From: Dyella psychrodurans
GTDB lineage: Bacteria > Pseudomonadota > Gammaproteobacteria > Xanthomonadales > Rhodanobacteraceae
DNA: 64,000 bases
Direction: 5' to 3'
Assembly: GCF_003363265.1 (NCBI RefSeq)
Contig: NZ_QRBF01000003.1
Coordinates: 235,045-299,044 of the forward strand
Numbering within the stretch: the first letter of the stretch is position 1; each line of letters opens with the position of its first letter. Position numbers and translations under genes: made by a program. This document shows positions 34,140-42,885 of the stretch, piece after piece. The notes beneath the pieces were generated by a model, which was not told the origin of the DNA, did not search any database, and saw only the letters and a list, made by a program, of their open reading frames with translations.

Positions 34140-34343
34140 TTGCGAAAGTTTGGCCGACATGGCGCGATTAGATTTTTCCTAGAAATGCGCTCCAGCGCAT
34201 CGGCTAATTCAAGACCATCGTTTTCACTAGGCAAAATCGCGCCGCAATGCCCGCTTCGGGTTACGTGCTCAACGGGTCAATGCAACACTCAAAGACTGAG
34301 GAATCGGGTGCGTGTTGTGATGGTGCCCAACCGTCGATCGCGC

Positions 34344-34370
34344 GCTCCGGGAGCAACGTGCTCCCGGAGC
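34344..34370. terminator. Stem-loop at the 3' end of the isochorismatase gene
   Basis: GCTCCGGGAGCA pairs with TGCTCCCGGAGC across an ACG loop, 11 bp past the stop of the leftward gene. There is no clear T-run, so it may be a stabiliser or a weak terminator. Confidence 0.5.
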
Positions 34371-34380
34371 GGATGACGCA

Positions 34381-35019
34381 TCATTCTTTGTCGTACCCGA
34401 ACTGCAAGCCCGCCGTGCCGCCAGTTTCGATAAAGAGATTGATAAATGCCGGCACAGTTTCTTGGCGTTGCCAGTCGCGCTGCAGTTCGCAGAACAGTTG
34501 CGCCACACTGATCATCTTGCCGCCGGCCTGTTCAATGCGTCGCAGTGCCATGTCGTGCGCGGCGACCGAGGTACCGCCCACGGCATCGGCGACCACGTAC
34601 ACCTCGTAACCTTCCTTCAATGCATCCAACGACGGAAAAGTGAGGCAAGCCTCCGTCCAAAGCGCCGTCATGATGAGTTTCTTGCGGCCGGTGGCTTCCA
34701 CAGCTTTTCGAAACTCCACATCCTCCCATGAGTTGATGGACGTACGGTCATACGTTGGATACTTGTCCAATACCTTGCGCAGTTGCGAGATCGGAGGCTT
34801 GTTCAGCCCGGTCTTCACGTTGACCGTCGAGTGCACGATAGGCAGGCCGTATACGACAGCAGCCTTTGCGGCGCCAACGATGTTGTTCACCAGCAACTGG
34901 CGATCCATCGACGCGATGGAATTCACTTGCACGGGTTGATAGTCGATCAGGACAAAAGCCGCGTTTTGTGGTGTTAGCAGATGATCTTTTGCGGGATCAC
35001 GAATCGGTTCGCTTGCCAT
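34381..35019 (-). CDS. Isochorismatase-family hydrolase (YcaC-like)
   Basis: 212 residues. The cysteine-hydrolase fold shows FVLIDYQPVQ (catalytic D26), a central lysine region ATGRKKLIMTALWTEACL, and nucleophile C125. Members hydrolyse isochorismate, nicotinamide or unknown amides; the YcaC-like group has no firm substrate. It follows the pirin gene by 10 bp, so both are one operon, with a LysR gene divergent from it. Confidence 0.85.
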   Translation of the reverse strand: MASEPIRDPAKDHLLTPQNAAFVLIDYQPVQVNSIASMDRQLLVNNIVGAAKAAVVYGLPIVHSTVNVKTGLNKPPISQLRKVLDKYPTYDRTSINSWEDVEFRKAVEATGRKKLIMTALWTEACLTFPSLDALKEGYEVYVVADAVGGTSVAAHDMALRRIEQAGGKMISVAQLFCELQRDWQRQETVPAFINLFIETGGTAGLQFGYDKE

Positions 35020-35029
35020 GGGTGTCTCC

Positions 35030-35926
35030 TTATTCAGGGTGGGTGGAAGTACTTGAGGTTTGCGCAGGCATCTGGCCGAATTGCCCGCTGTTGAAGTCGA
35101 CGATGGCCTGGTTGATTTCGTCGATCGTGTTCATGACAAACGGGCCGCGGCCCACGATCGGCTCGGCGATCGGCTCGCCGCTCAACAGCAGCACAGTGCT
35201 ATCCGCCTGCGCGTTGAGCAGCACCCCGGTGCCCTGTCGTTCCAGCATCACAAGCTGGGCATCGCGCGCCGTGGCGGAGCCGTTTATTTGCACGGCCCCA
35301 TGCAGCACGATCAGTGCGACAGTGTGGCCTTCGGGAATGTCCAAGCGCGTTGCTCGATCTGCATGCAGACGGATATCCCACACGTTGATGGGCGTGAACG
35401 TTTGTGCAGGTCCTCGATGACCACGGTAGTTGCCCGCAATGACTCGGATATGTCCCGCGCCCTCCGACAGATCGAGTACGGGAATGTCACGATTGAGCAA
35501 GGTTTGATAACCCGGTGCGGAGAGCTTGTCCTGCGCGGGCAGGTTGACCCACAGCTGCACCATTTCCAGCACGCCGCCAGTGCGCGTGAAGTCGCTGGAA
35601 TGGAATTCCTCGTGCAGGATGCCGGACGCGGCAGTCATCCACTGCACATCGCCCGGACCGATCTTGCCGCCTGCGCCGGTGGAATCGCGGTGTTCCAGTT
35701 CACCCTGGTAGACGATGGTGACGGTCTCAAATCCACGATGGGGGTGCTTCCCCACGCCGCGCGGTTTCCCCGACGGTTCGAACGTGGCGGGACCGGCGTA
35801 GTCGAGCAACAGAAACGGGCTTACGTGTTGCCCGTGGCTGTCGTAACTGAAGATCGAACGAACCGGAAAGCCATCGCCAACCCAGTGGCCGCGAGGGGCG
35901 CTATACACACCAAGCACTTTCTTCAT
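35030..35926 (-). CDS. Pirin-family cupin protein
   Basis: 298 residues from the ATG at 35926, preceded by AGGAGA. The N-terminal cupin motif KHPHRGFETVTIVYQGELEHRDS holds the metal histidines, followed by GDVQWMTAASGILHEE. Some pirins are quercetinase-like dioxygenases, others act in stress control. It is the first gene of the pirin/isochorismatase operon, probably controlled by the divergent LysR protein. Confidence 0.85.
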   Translation of the reverse strand: MKKVLGVYSAPRGHWVGDGFPVRSIFSYDSHGQHVSPFLLLDYAGPATFEPSGKPRGVGKHPHRGFETVTIVYQGELEHRDSTGAGGKIGPGDVQWMTAASGILHEEFHSSDFTRTGGVLEMVQLWVNLPAQDKLSAPGYQTLLNRDIPVLDLSEGAGHIRVIAGNYRGHRGPAQTFTPINVWDIRLHADRATRLDIPEGHTVALIVLHGAVQINGSATARDAQLVMLERQGTGVLLNAQADSTVLLLSGEPIAEPIVGRGPFVMNTIDEINQAIVDFNSGQFGQMPAQTSSTSTHPE

Positions 35927-36042
35927 TTCCCGTCTCCTGTGGCGCGGCCCACGGCCGGCTACTGTTGACAAAGGACGTTACGCTTGGAACGATGGTCTCG
36001 GTAGATAGCAATTTTTGCTCCCTCCGTCCTATTTTCAGAACG

Positions 36043-36981
36043 ATGGATGCTGCCATGCGGGACCTCAACGACCTCTATTATTTCGCCCACGTGGTGGAAC
36101 ATCAGGGCTTCGCGCCGGCCGGCCGCATCCTGCACATACCCAAGTCGAAATTGAGTCGACGCGTCGCGATCCTCGAGGAGCGGCTGGGCGTGCAGTTGAT
36201 CCAGCGATCATCGCGCCATTTTTCGGTGACCGAAATCGGTCAGGAGTTCTATCGGCATTGCCAGGCCATGTTGGTGGAAGCGGATGCCGCCGATGACGCC
36301 ATTGCGTACCGGCGCGCCGAACCCCAAGGTATCGTGCGGCTGACGTGCCCCATAGCGCTGCTGCATGCAAGAGTCAGCGCCATCCTTGGCGACTACCTCG
36401 CGATGTACCCGAAGGTGAAGTTGCAACTGGAGGCCACCAATCGCCGTGTTGATGTGATTGCCGAAGGAATCGATGTGGCGATTCGCGCCAGGCCACCGCC
36501 GCTTGAGGATAGCGATCTGGTTTTGCGCGTCTTTGCCGAACGAAGCTGGAAGCTGGTCGGATCGCCAGCCATCATCGCATCGCTGCATGCACCGGATGTA
36601 CCGGCGGATCTAAACCGTTTCCCCACCATCGATCTATGCCCGCCCAGCGGTGTCCATGTGTGGGAGCTCATCGGACCTCAACGCGTCAAGGCATCCATTC
36701 ATCATGATCCGCGCCTGGTTACGGACGACATGATCGCGCTGCGCACAGCCGCCGTGAAAGGCATCGGCATCGTGCAACTGCCAAGCATGGTGGTCTCCGG
36801 TGAATTGAAAGCTGGCAACCTGGTTGAACTGTTGCCGGACTGGACGCCCAAATATGGCGTCGTACACGCAGTATTTTCTTCACGTCGCGGCCTGCTTCCC
36901 GCCGTACGTAGCCTTATCGACTTCCTAGCGGAGCGGTTGGCTGTCGATGAGGACGAGACAACCGGACCGACCGCAAAGTGA
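36043..36981 (+). CDS. LysR-family regulator of the pirin operon
   Basis: 312 residues if the ATG at 36043 is used; the ATG at 36055 (MRDLNDLYYFAHVVEHQGF) is as likely, while the TTG at 35965 is not. The winged helix-turn-helix is APAGRILHIPKSKLSRRVAILEERLGVQLIQRSSR, followed by a type 2 periplasmic-like effector domain. It is divergent from the pirin gene across about 116 bp, the common LysR layout. Confidence 0.85.
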   Translation: MDAAMRDLNDLYYFAHVVEHQGFAPAGRILHIPKSKLSRRVAILEERLGVQLIQRSSRHFSVTEIGQEFYRHCQAMLVEADAADDAIAYRRAEPQGIVRLTCPIALLHARVSAILGDYLAMYPKVKLQLEATNRRVDVIAEGIDVAIRARPPPLEDSDLVLRVFAERSWKLVGSPAIIASLHAPDVPADLNRFPTIDLCPPSGVHVWELIGPQRVKASIHHDPRLVTDDMIALRTAAVKGIGIVQLPSMVVSGELKAGNLVELLPDWTPKYGVVHAVFSSRRGLLPAVRSLIDFLAERLAVDEDETTGPTAK

Positions 36982-37206
36982 TCGAGCCTATCCACATGGT
37001 TATTCGCACACCAACAGATCCATTCGCGACGTGCATGGGCGAATATCCGCTCCGACCAAAACTGCGCATGCGCTCGAAAAGACAGCGCCGATTAGACTTA
37101 GTTCGCTCATCGGACGGATCGAGTGAAAAGGAGCCCGGCCGAACGGTTTCAGCAATGTGTTGCGTTGACCGGTTGAAGTCGCAGCCAAAAGCAGGCATGA
37201 GCGTTG
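36982..37206. other. Intergenic, nothing certain
   Basis: 225 bp between convergent genes. No terminator with a T-run and no credible ORF was found. Confidence 0.4.
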
Positions 37207-37650
37207 CTACGAGTACTCGGAGTAATACCCCTTTTCTCCGACTCCCAAGCTCTCAAATGGGAGAGCGTCGTCCGCACAGGATCGCCGCAATGCCAGTTCC
37301 ATTGATGGACATGTGAACGAGCAACCGTTCTCTGACTCCTCCCAATCGACCCGTGCTTTCAAGGCATCGAGAAGTTCACCCGAGGGCCTGTCGAAGACCG
37401 CGATGTCAAACAACAGCACGTCCACGTCTGGCCCGCGCGAAAGCTCGATGAATTCGACCCATGGTACTTCTCCAACATACGAAACCTGCATAGATCCATC
37501 GAACCAGATATCGATCGCATAAGTTGAAAATGGCGACCGCTTGAAGCTTCGCTGTGGTTCGCCGAGAGCCGTTATCACGGACGCCCTGCTAAGGCCGAAA
37601 CCCACGCCAGCAACGCCAGACAAAGGAGCAATCGTTAGCTTCGTTGTCAT
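37207..37650 (-). CDS. Hypothetical protein
   Basis: 147 residues from the ATG at 37650 (AAAGAGG upstream). A soluble alpha/beta protein (TIAPLSGVAGVGFGLSRASVITALGEPQRSFKRSPFSTYAIDIWFDGSMQVSYV...). The GFGLSRASVITALGEP segment and general look resemble small immunity-like proteins of polymorphic toxin systems, but no toxin is nearby, so I assign nothing. Confidence 0.55.
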   Translation of the reverse strand: MTTKLTIAPLSGVAGVGFGLSRASVITALGEPQRSFKRSPFSTYAIDIWFDGSMQVSYVGEVPWVEFIELSRGPDVDVLLFDIAVFDRPSGELLDALKARVDWEESENGCSFTCPSMELALRRSCADDALPFESLGVGEKGYYSEYS

Positions 37651-37758
37651 TGGCACCTCTTTGAAGTTAATGCCTGTGATACAGGTCCTGTAATGGCATA
37701 CATGGATTCATTCCTGTTCGTTGTTGTGCGCGATACGTCCGCCAGGCACATGTGAGAC

Positions 37759-38385
37759 TCAGGGCCCTTCAGAAACCCACTTTAGCGTGGCCAGCCAAAG
37801 GTCGTGGCCACGGTGCATCAGACTCTCGTCGGTCTCACGCAAGTGGGCAGCATCGGCACCCTTGCCAACTTCATCCATGACAACGTCACAAGCATCGCCC
37901 GCGGATGTCAGATACCAGGTGTGGTAGAACGTAGGCTTGGCACCTGGCGCATAGCCGTACCATCCGATTCGCGTATACGGCACGTACTCGTTAACTTTGC
38001 TTTCCAGCGGCAGTCCGAACGTCGTCCAGCGAAAGACCGTGCCTTGTGCGAGAGAAGGGCTGCTGCCAAAGATGCGTACATGCTTCGAATTGGGGTACCA
38101 ATCCGGCCATTTGTTCGCATCGATGATGTGTTTCCACACTCGCTCGCACGATGCGTTAATGACAAGCTCGTTATGCGAGAACAGATCCGCCTTTTCAGGC
38201 TCGAATCCAGTTGGCCAATGAATATCGTGCGAACGATTTTCAAGGTCTTGTTCCATGCTTCCAGCAATCGTCGCCACCTTTTGTTGGGCTTGCGTGCTGG
38301 ATTGACTCCAGGCGGGCGCCGCTGCGAGCGCTGCCACGGCCAAGGAAATCAAAGCGCATCGCGCGGTTGTGTTGCGATTGATCAT
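37759..38385 (-). CDS. Exported SRPBCC/START-like protein
   Basis: 208 residues with a clear signal peptide (ALISLAVAALAAAPAWSQ, cleavage near 27). The rest has the START-like pattern INASCERVWKHIIDANKWPDWYPNSKHVRIFGSSPSLAQGTVFRW, a hydrophobic-ligand cavity fold. A periplasmic ligand-binding protein or cyclase-like enzyme is likely. Substrate unknown. Confidence 0.75.
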   Translation of the reverse strand: MINRNTTARCALISLAVAALAAAPAWSQSSTQAQQKVATIAGSMEQDLENRSHDIHWPTGFEPEKADLFSHNELVINASCERVWKHIIDANKWPDWYPNSKHVRIFGSSPSLAQGTVFRWTTFGLPLESKVNEYVPYTRIGWYGYAPGAKPTFYHTWYLTSAGDACDVVMDEVGKGADAAHLRETDESLMHRGHDLWLATLKWVSEGP

Positions 38386-38464
38386 GACGTCACCCTCTCT
38401 TACAGGTAGAAGAAACAGACTTGGTTGCTGCGCTTCCGTTCATTGTTGAGTGCTCTGCGGCGCA

Positions 38465-39484
38465 TCACGCGCGATCTTTGTCGTGAAAGCGCTGCATCCA
38501 ATACGGATAGGGCACGATGGGCTGCGATACATCGTTCAGGCGTTGACGATGCTCCGGCGACAACATCCGTTCCGCCGCCTGCAAATTGGCCGAGAGCTGC
38601 GATTCGGAACTGGCGCCGACAATGACGGTGGCGACTTCATCCCGTCCCAGCAACCAAGCCAGGGCAACTTGCGCCGGTGTCGTACCCATCGCTTCGGCGA
38701 CAGCACGCAGTTCATGCACGATGGGATCTACCCTCTGCGGATCGATCGGCGGAAAGTTGAGATTCGTGCGGCGCCCCTTTGCAACCTGACCATCCTGCGC
38801 GGTGTACTTTCCGCTGAGATAGCCACCCGACAACGGACTCCAAACCATCAGCGCCACATTGTTTTGGCGCGCCACTGCAGCAATGTCGTGTTCGATGTCG
38901 CGGGCCGCGAGCGAGTAATGCACTTGGTTACTGGTGACCTGCGCCCAGTGCGCGTGCGAAGCGATAGCGTGAGCGCGCTCGAGTTCCGCAGCGCTGAAGT
39001 TGCACACGCCGATGTGGCGAACCTTGCCTTGACTGACCAGGTCGTCGAGTGCGCGCAAGGTCTCGTCGAGAGGTGTCAGCGCGTCACGATCATGAAGTTG
39101 CATCAGGTCGATGTGATCGCGGCCGAGACGCTTGAGGCTCGTCTCCACCGTACTCAGGATATGCGAGCGGCCAAGGCCGACCTGGTTGGGCCCGGGACCG
39201 GTCCGCAGGCGCACTTTGGTCGCAACGAGCATGCGTGTTTCATCGAGACCGAGATCGGCAAGCACTTGCCCAACCACTTGCTCGGACTCCCCTTGCGAGT
39301 AGACGTCCGCCGTATCGATCAGATTCACCCCTTGGTCCAGAGCGAGAGCCACCAGGCGGGTGGCCTGTCCACGATCGAGGCCGGCAATCGATTCCCAGAT
39401 GCCGCTACCCGCTCCAAAGGTCATGGCGCCCAGTGCGAGACGGGAAACGCTTAGGCCAGAACGGCCGAATGTGCAGTAGTTCAT
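38465..39484 (-). CDS. Aldo/keto reductase
   Basis: 339 residues from the ATG at 39484 (GGAG upstream). The catalytic tetrad is present: VNLIDTADVY (D, Y), LVATKVRL (K) and DLMQLHDRD (H). The C-terminal NADPH site includes VIVGASSESQLSANLQA. It is a YghZ/Gsp69-like NADPH-dependent carbonyl reductase by general look. It is divergent from a LysR gene that probably controls it. Confidence 0.85.
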   Translation of the reverse strand: MNYCTFGRSGLSVSRLALGAMTFGAGSGIWESIAGLDRGQATRLVALALDQGVNLIDTADVYSQGESEQVVGQVLADLGLDETRMLVATKVRLRTGPGPNQVGLGRSHILSTVETSLKRLGRDHIDLMQLHDRDALTPLDETLRALDDLVSQGKVRHIGVCNFSAAELERAHAIASHAHWAQVTSNQVHYSLAARDIEHDIAAVARQNNVALMVWSPLSGGYLSGKYTAQDGQVAKGRRTNLNFPPIDPQRVDPIVHELRAVAEAMGTTPAQVALAWLLGRDEVATVIVGASSESQLSANLQAAERMLSPEHRQRLNDVSQPIVPYPYWMQRFHDKDRA

Positions 39485-39592
39485 CACTTGGCTCCAGTAC
39501 GGATCGACGATGGAGCACACGATAAGTATTCGACCGGCACTCGCCTAGAGCGTAAAATACGAAATACTTCTTCGTTATGAGCGAATAATAGG

Positions 39593-40525
39593 ATGCGCGT
39601 CGATCAACTGGCGGCCATGCGCCTGTTTGTCCGCATCGTCGAAACGGGCTCGTTCGGCCGTGCTGCACGAGCCCTGGCAATGTCGTCGTCGAACGCGACG
39701 GAACGGATGGCCCGGCTGGAGGAGACCTTGGGCGTGCGTCTATTGGCCCGCACGACGCGAGCGGTCGCGCCGACCGAAGCCGGAGCGCGCTACTACGAAG
39801 TCTGCCGCCGCGTGCTCAACGATCTGGACGAGATTGAAGCGTCGCTAACCGATTCACGTGAAGCGCTGACGGGTAAGGTCCGGGTGAGCGCCAATATCTC
39901 AGTAGCGCGATCGATCCTCATCCCACGACTGCCGCAATGGCATGCGCAGCATCCAGGCATTCACGTCGAACTGGTGATGAGCGACCAGCGTAGCGACTTC
40001 GTGCGCGACAGCATCGATTTCGCAGTGCGCATCGGTGGTCTCGAAGATCAGGATCTGGTGCTGCGACCCTTGGGGCGCCCGCGACGCGTCACCGTGGCAT
40101 CGCCCGACTATCTGCGCCAGATGGGCTGCCCGAAAAATCCGGAAGATCTGCGAAGGCATCGACTGATCGGCTTGCTTCTCCCCCAGCCAGGGGCACAGTT
40201 GGAATGGGAATTTGAAGCCGATGGCAAGCGTAGCGAGTTGTATCCACCGAGCGTGGCATCCGTGAACGATTCGGATGCACGTCTTCAGCTCGCGATAGCG
40301 GGCATGGGCATTGTGCAGAGCCTGTGCTTCATTGCTGCTCCGGCATTGCTGGACGGCAAGCTTGAACGTGTACTGACGGCATGGGAAACGCGTGCTCCCG
40401 AGATATCGATACTCTATCCGCGCGATCGCCATCTGCCTGCACGAATCCTGGCGACGATGGATGCGTTCTCTGCCTGGATAAGAGAGGCACTGAGCGACAA
40501 CCTTGTCGCAAGCACTCACCCTTGA
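39593..40525 (+). CDS. LysR-family regulator
   Basis: 310 residues. The helix-turn-helix MRLFVRIVETGSFGRAARALAMSSSNATERMARLEETLGVRLLARTTR is of the CrgA/DsdC-like subgroup of LysR. The effector domain is complete. It shares a 108-bp divergent promoter with the aldo/keto reductase gene. Confidence 0.85.
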   Translation: MRVDQLAAMRLFVRIVETGSFGRAARALAMSSSNATERMARLEETLGVRLLARTTRAVAPTEAGARYYEVCRRVLNDLDEIEASLTDSREALTGKVRVSANISVARSILIPRLPQWHAQHPGIHVELVMSDQRSDFVRDSIDFAVRIGGLEDQDLVLRPLGRPRRVTVASPDYLRQMGCPKNPEDLRRHRLIGLLLPQPGAQLEWEFEADGKRSELYPPSVASVNDSDARLQLAIAGMGIVQSLCFIAAPALLDGKLERVLTAWETRAPEISILYPRDRHLPARILATMDAFSAWIREALSDNLVASTHP

Positions 40526-40582
40526 GGCGCACTTCGAGCAGTCGGCCTGTTCGAAGTGCACTCAACTGGAAGACGGGCAGTG

Positions 40583-41287
40583 TCAGATGGCTAACACATA
40601 CCCGGCTCCACGCACGACATCCAGCGGGAGCGGCTCGCCAAGTGAAAGAATCACTTTACGGCGAAGACGTTGAATGATCGAATCAAACTGATGCGGTTTG
40701 AATTCAATAACACCGTCCATAAGCGTAGCGATAATGGAATCTCTCAACACAATCTCATAAGGCTTTCTCATGAGGATGCCGAGAAATTGTCGCTCCATTT
40801 CGTTGAGTTTCACGCCAGCCCCCGCAGGCGATAGAAGAAGCCACCCATCGGAGCTCAAGCTCCACGTCGCAACGGCCGCAGGTGCTGCGGACCTCAATCT
40901 GCGTGCAACGCTATAAAGCGTTGCCACCAGTACGTCGTCATCGACCGACTTCGAGAGGCATGCATCGGCGCCCTCCCTGAGACCTCGGACTAAGTCCGCC
41001 CGCTTCAATGGTCGACTTACCATGACGATTCCAACATCGATCCGCTCGGTACGAAGCTTTCGAGCGACGGCGAAGCCGTTGCTATCAGGAAGCGATATGT
41101 CCAACAAGACAATGTCGGGCAATCGCTTCTCGAAGACCTCATACATTTCCATGACACACCCGGCCTTCACTACGTCGAAGCCAAATTGCTCCAGCGTCGG
41201 GCCCAACGCCCAGTCTCGAAGCGGCGTATCACCCGTCAAAAGTAGTACGCACACCGACGAGGGACGGTCGAATGAATTGCGCGACAT
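40583..41287 (-). CDS. Orphan OmpR-type response regulator
   Basis: 234 residues from the ATG at 41287; GTG at 41293 is an alternative. The receiver domain has IVLLDISLPDSNGFAVARKL (phospho-acceptor D63) and KSVDDDVLV. The C-terminal winged helix is LNEMERQFLGILMRKPYEIVLRDSIIATLMDG...FDSIIQRLRRKV. No histidine kinase gene is adjacent. It lies downstream of the RND pump on the same strand but is separated by 76 bp. Confidence 0.75.
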   Translation of the reverse strand: MSRNSFDRPSSVCVLLLTGDTPLRDWALGPTLEQFGFDVVKAGCVMEMYEVFEKRLPDIVLLDISLPDSNGFAVARKLRTERIDVGIVMVSRPLKRADLVRGLREGADACLSKSVDDDVLVATLYSVARRLRSAAPAAVATWSLSSDGWLLLSPAGAGVKLNEMERQFLGILMRKPYEIVLRDSIIATLMDGVIEFKPHQFDSIIQRLRRKVILSLGEPLPLDVVRGAGYVLAI

Positions 41288-41363
41288 CGTCACGACATGA
41301 CTCCACGAAATAAAGCGCCACCAACGCAAGTCGCATCCTCGTGATGCGACTTGCACGCTACGT

Positions 41364-42860
41364 TCAGCGCATAGCCATGGCGACCGGTTTAGTCGCGTCC
41401 ACGTCCTCGGTCGCGGACGGCTTTTCCGCGTCTGGCAGTTTCTGCGGCCAGCCTCCGGCCAGCGCCTGGTACAACGCGATCGCGGATGTGACGCTGCGCG
41501 TGTGGCTGTCGGCCGCGGCATCTTGTGCGGAGAGCATTTGGCGTTCGGCATCCAGCGTTTCGTAGAGCCCGATCGTTCCCGCCTGATAGCGCACTTGAGC
41601 CAGCCGCGCCGCTTCCGCACTGTCGCGCGCGGCGCGCTCGAGCTGCGCATCTTCGCTGCGTGTGCGCGCATCGCGGATCAGCGCGTTCTCGGTGTCCTCC
41701 AGTGCGAGCAGTACCGTCTGCTGGTATTGCGCGAGCAAGCCTGCCGCATCGGCGCGGGTCGCATCGATGCGAGCGCGCACGCGGCCGATGTCGAGAAAGG
41801 ACCAGTCAATGCCGAGGAATGCCGAGTTCATCCCGCTGCCACCCTGAAACAGCGCACCATGAGTGAGCGCCTGCGTGCCGATCAGGCCGCTGATGGAAAG
41901 CCTCGGGAACAAGTCGGCCGTGGCAACGCCAACCTGCGCGGTTGCCGCGTGCAAGCGCTCTTCCGCCGCGGCGATATCGGGACGGCGACGAATCAGGTCG
42001 GCCGGCGTGCCCGGATCAATGTTCGCAGGCAGGGCCGGCAGCGGCTTTGGCACATCGAGTTCGGCGATCAGCGCCTCGGGCTGGCGACCGGTCAGCACGG
42101 CGAGGCGATGTTCGGCCACCGCTACTTGAGCTTCAAGCGCGGGCACGCGTGAAGAAGTGGTCTCGAGCTGGGATCGCGCGAGCGAAAGCTCGTAGTCGGT
42201 GTCGCTGCCGGCTTTGTAGCGTGCCTCGACAAGCTCCAAGGTTTCGCGCTGGCTGTTGGCGTTCTCGCGCGCCACGCGCAGTCGCTCCTGCAGTCCGCGC
42301 AATTGCGCGTACGTGCTTGCGGTTTCGCCCGCAATCGACACTTGCAGAGCAGCAAGATCCTCTCTGCTGGCGGCAGTGTCTGCACGCGCAGACTCCACTT
42401 CGCGGCGCACGCGGCCCCACACATCGAGCTCCCAGCTCGCATTGGCCTGGACGTCGTAGCTGCGGAATGATCGCGGTGTACCTGGTATGACCTGTGACTC
42501 GCTCAGTGTCTGATGACCGCCCTGTGCGCTGGCAGTGATCGTCGGCACGAAGTCGAACTTGGCCTCGCGCAGCAGCGCGGCGGCACGGTCGTAGTTCGCC
42601 AGTGCGCTGCGCAGATCGTTGTTCGCGGCCAGTGCCTGTTCAACGAGTTGAGTCAGCTCAGGATCGTCAAACGCCTGCCAGAACTGCATTTCGGCCGGAT
42701 TCGGCTCGGCGATGCCAGCGCTGCTCGATGCCGGCGCTGCTTCCTGTCGTGCGTATTGCGCGGGTGCATGCAGGTCCGGACGATGGTAATCGGGGCCGAC
42801 CGCGCAGCCGGCCAAGATCAGGCTGGCTGCGATCAGCATGGACAGTGTTGTGCTGCGCAT
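41364..42860 (-). CDS. Outer-membrane efflux lipoprotein (OprM/NodT family)
   Basis: 498 residues from the ATG at 42860 (GGAGAAG upstream). The signal peptide ends in a lipobox, ILAGCAVGPDYHRPD. Two repeats of the TolC-like coiled-coil/strand unit follow, with GVPGxx-like LLAQYQQTVLLALEDTENALI and YQAGTIGLYETLDAERQMLSAQD. It is the exit duct for the RND pump encoded just upstream (26 bp gap). Last gene of the three-gene pump operon. Confidence 0.9.
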   Translation of the reverse strand: MRSTTLSMLIAASLILAGCAVGPDYHRPDLHAPAQYARQEAAPASSSAGIAEPNPAEMQFWQAFDDPELTQLVEQALAANNDLRSALANYDRAAALLREAKFDFVPTITASAQGGHQTLSESQVIPGTPRSFRSYDVQANASWELDVWGRVRREVESARADTAASREDLAALQVSIAGETASTYAQLRGLQERLRVARENANSQRETLELVEARYKAGSDTDYELSLARSQLETTSSRVPALEAQVAVAEHRLAVLTGRQPEALIAELDVPKPLPALPANIDPGTPADLIRRRPDIAAAEERLHAATAQVGVATADLFPRLSISGLIGTQALTHGALFQGGSGMNSAFLGIDWSFLDIGRVRARIDATRADAAGLLAQYQQTVLLALEDTENALIRDARTRSEDAQLERAARDSAEAARLAQVRYQAGTIGLYETLDAERQMLSAQDAAADSHTRSVTSAIALYQALAGGWPQKLPDAEKPSATEDVDATKPVAMAMR

Positions 42861-42885
42861 GAGGTTTGCTTCTCCAGGAAATCGT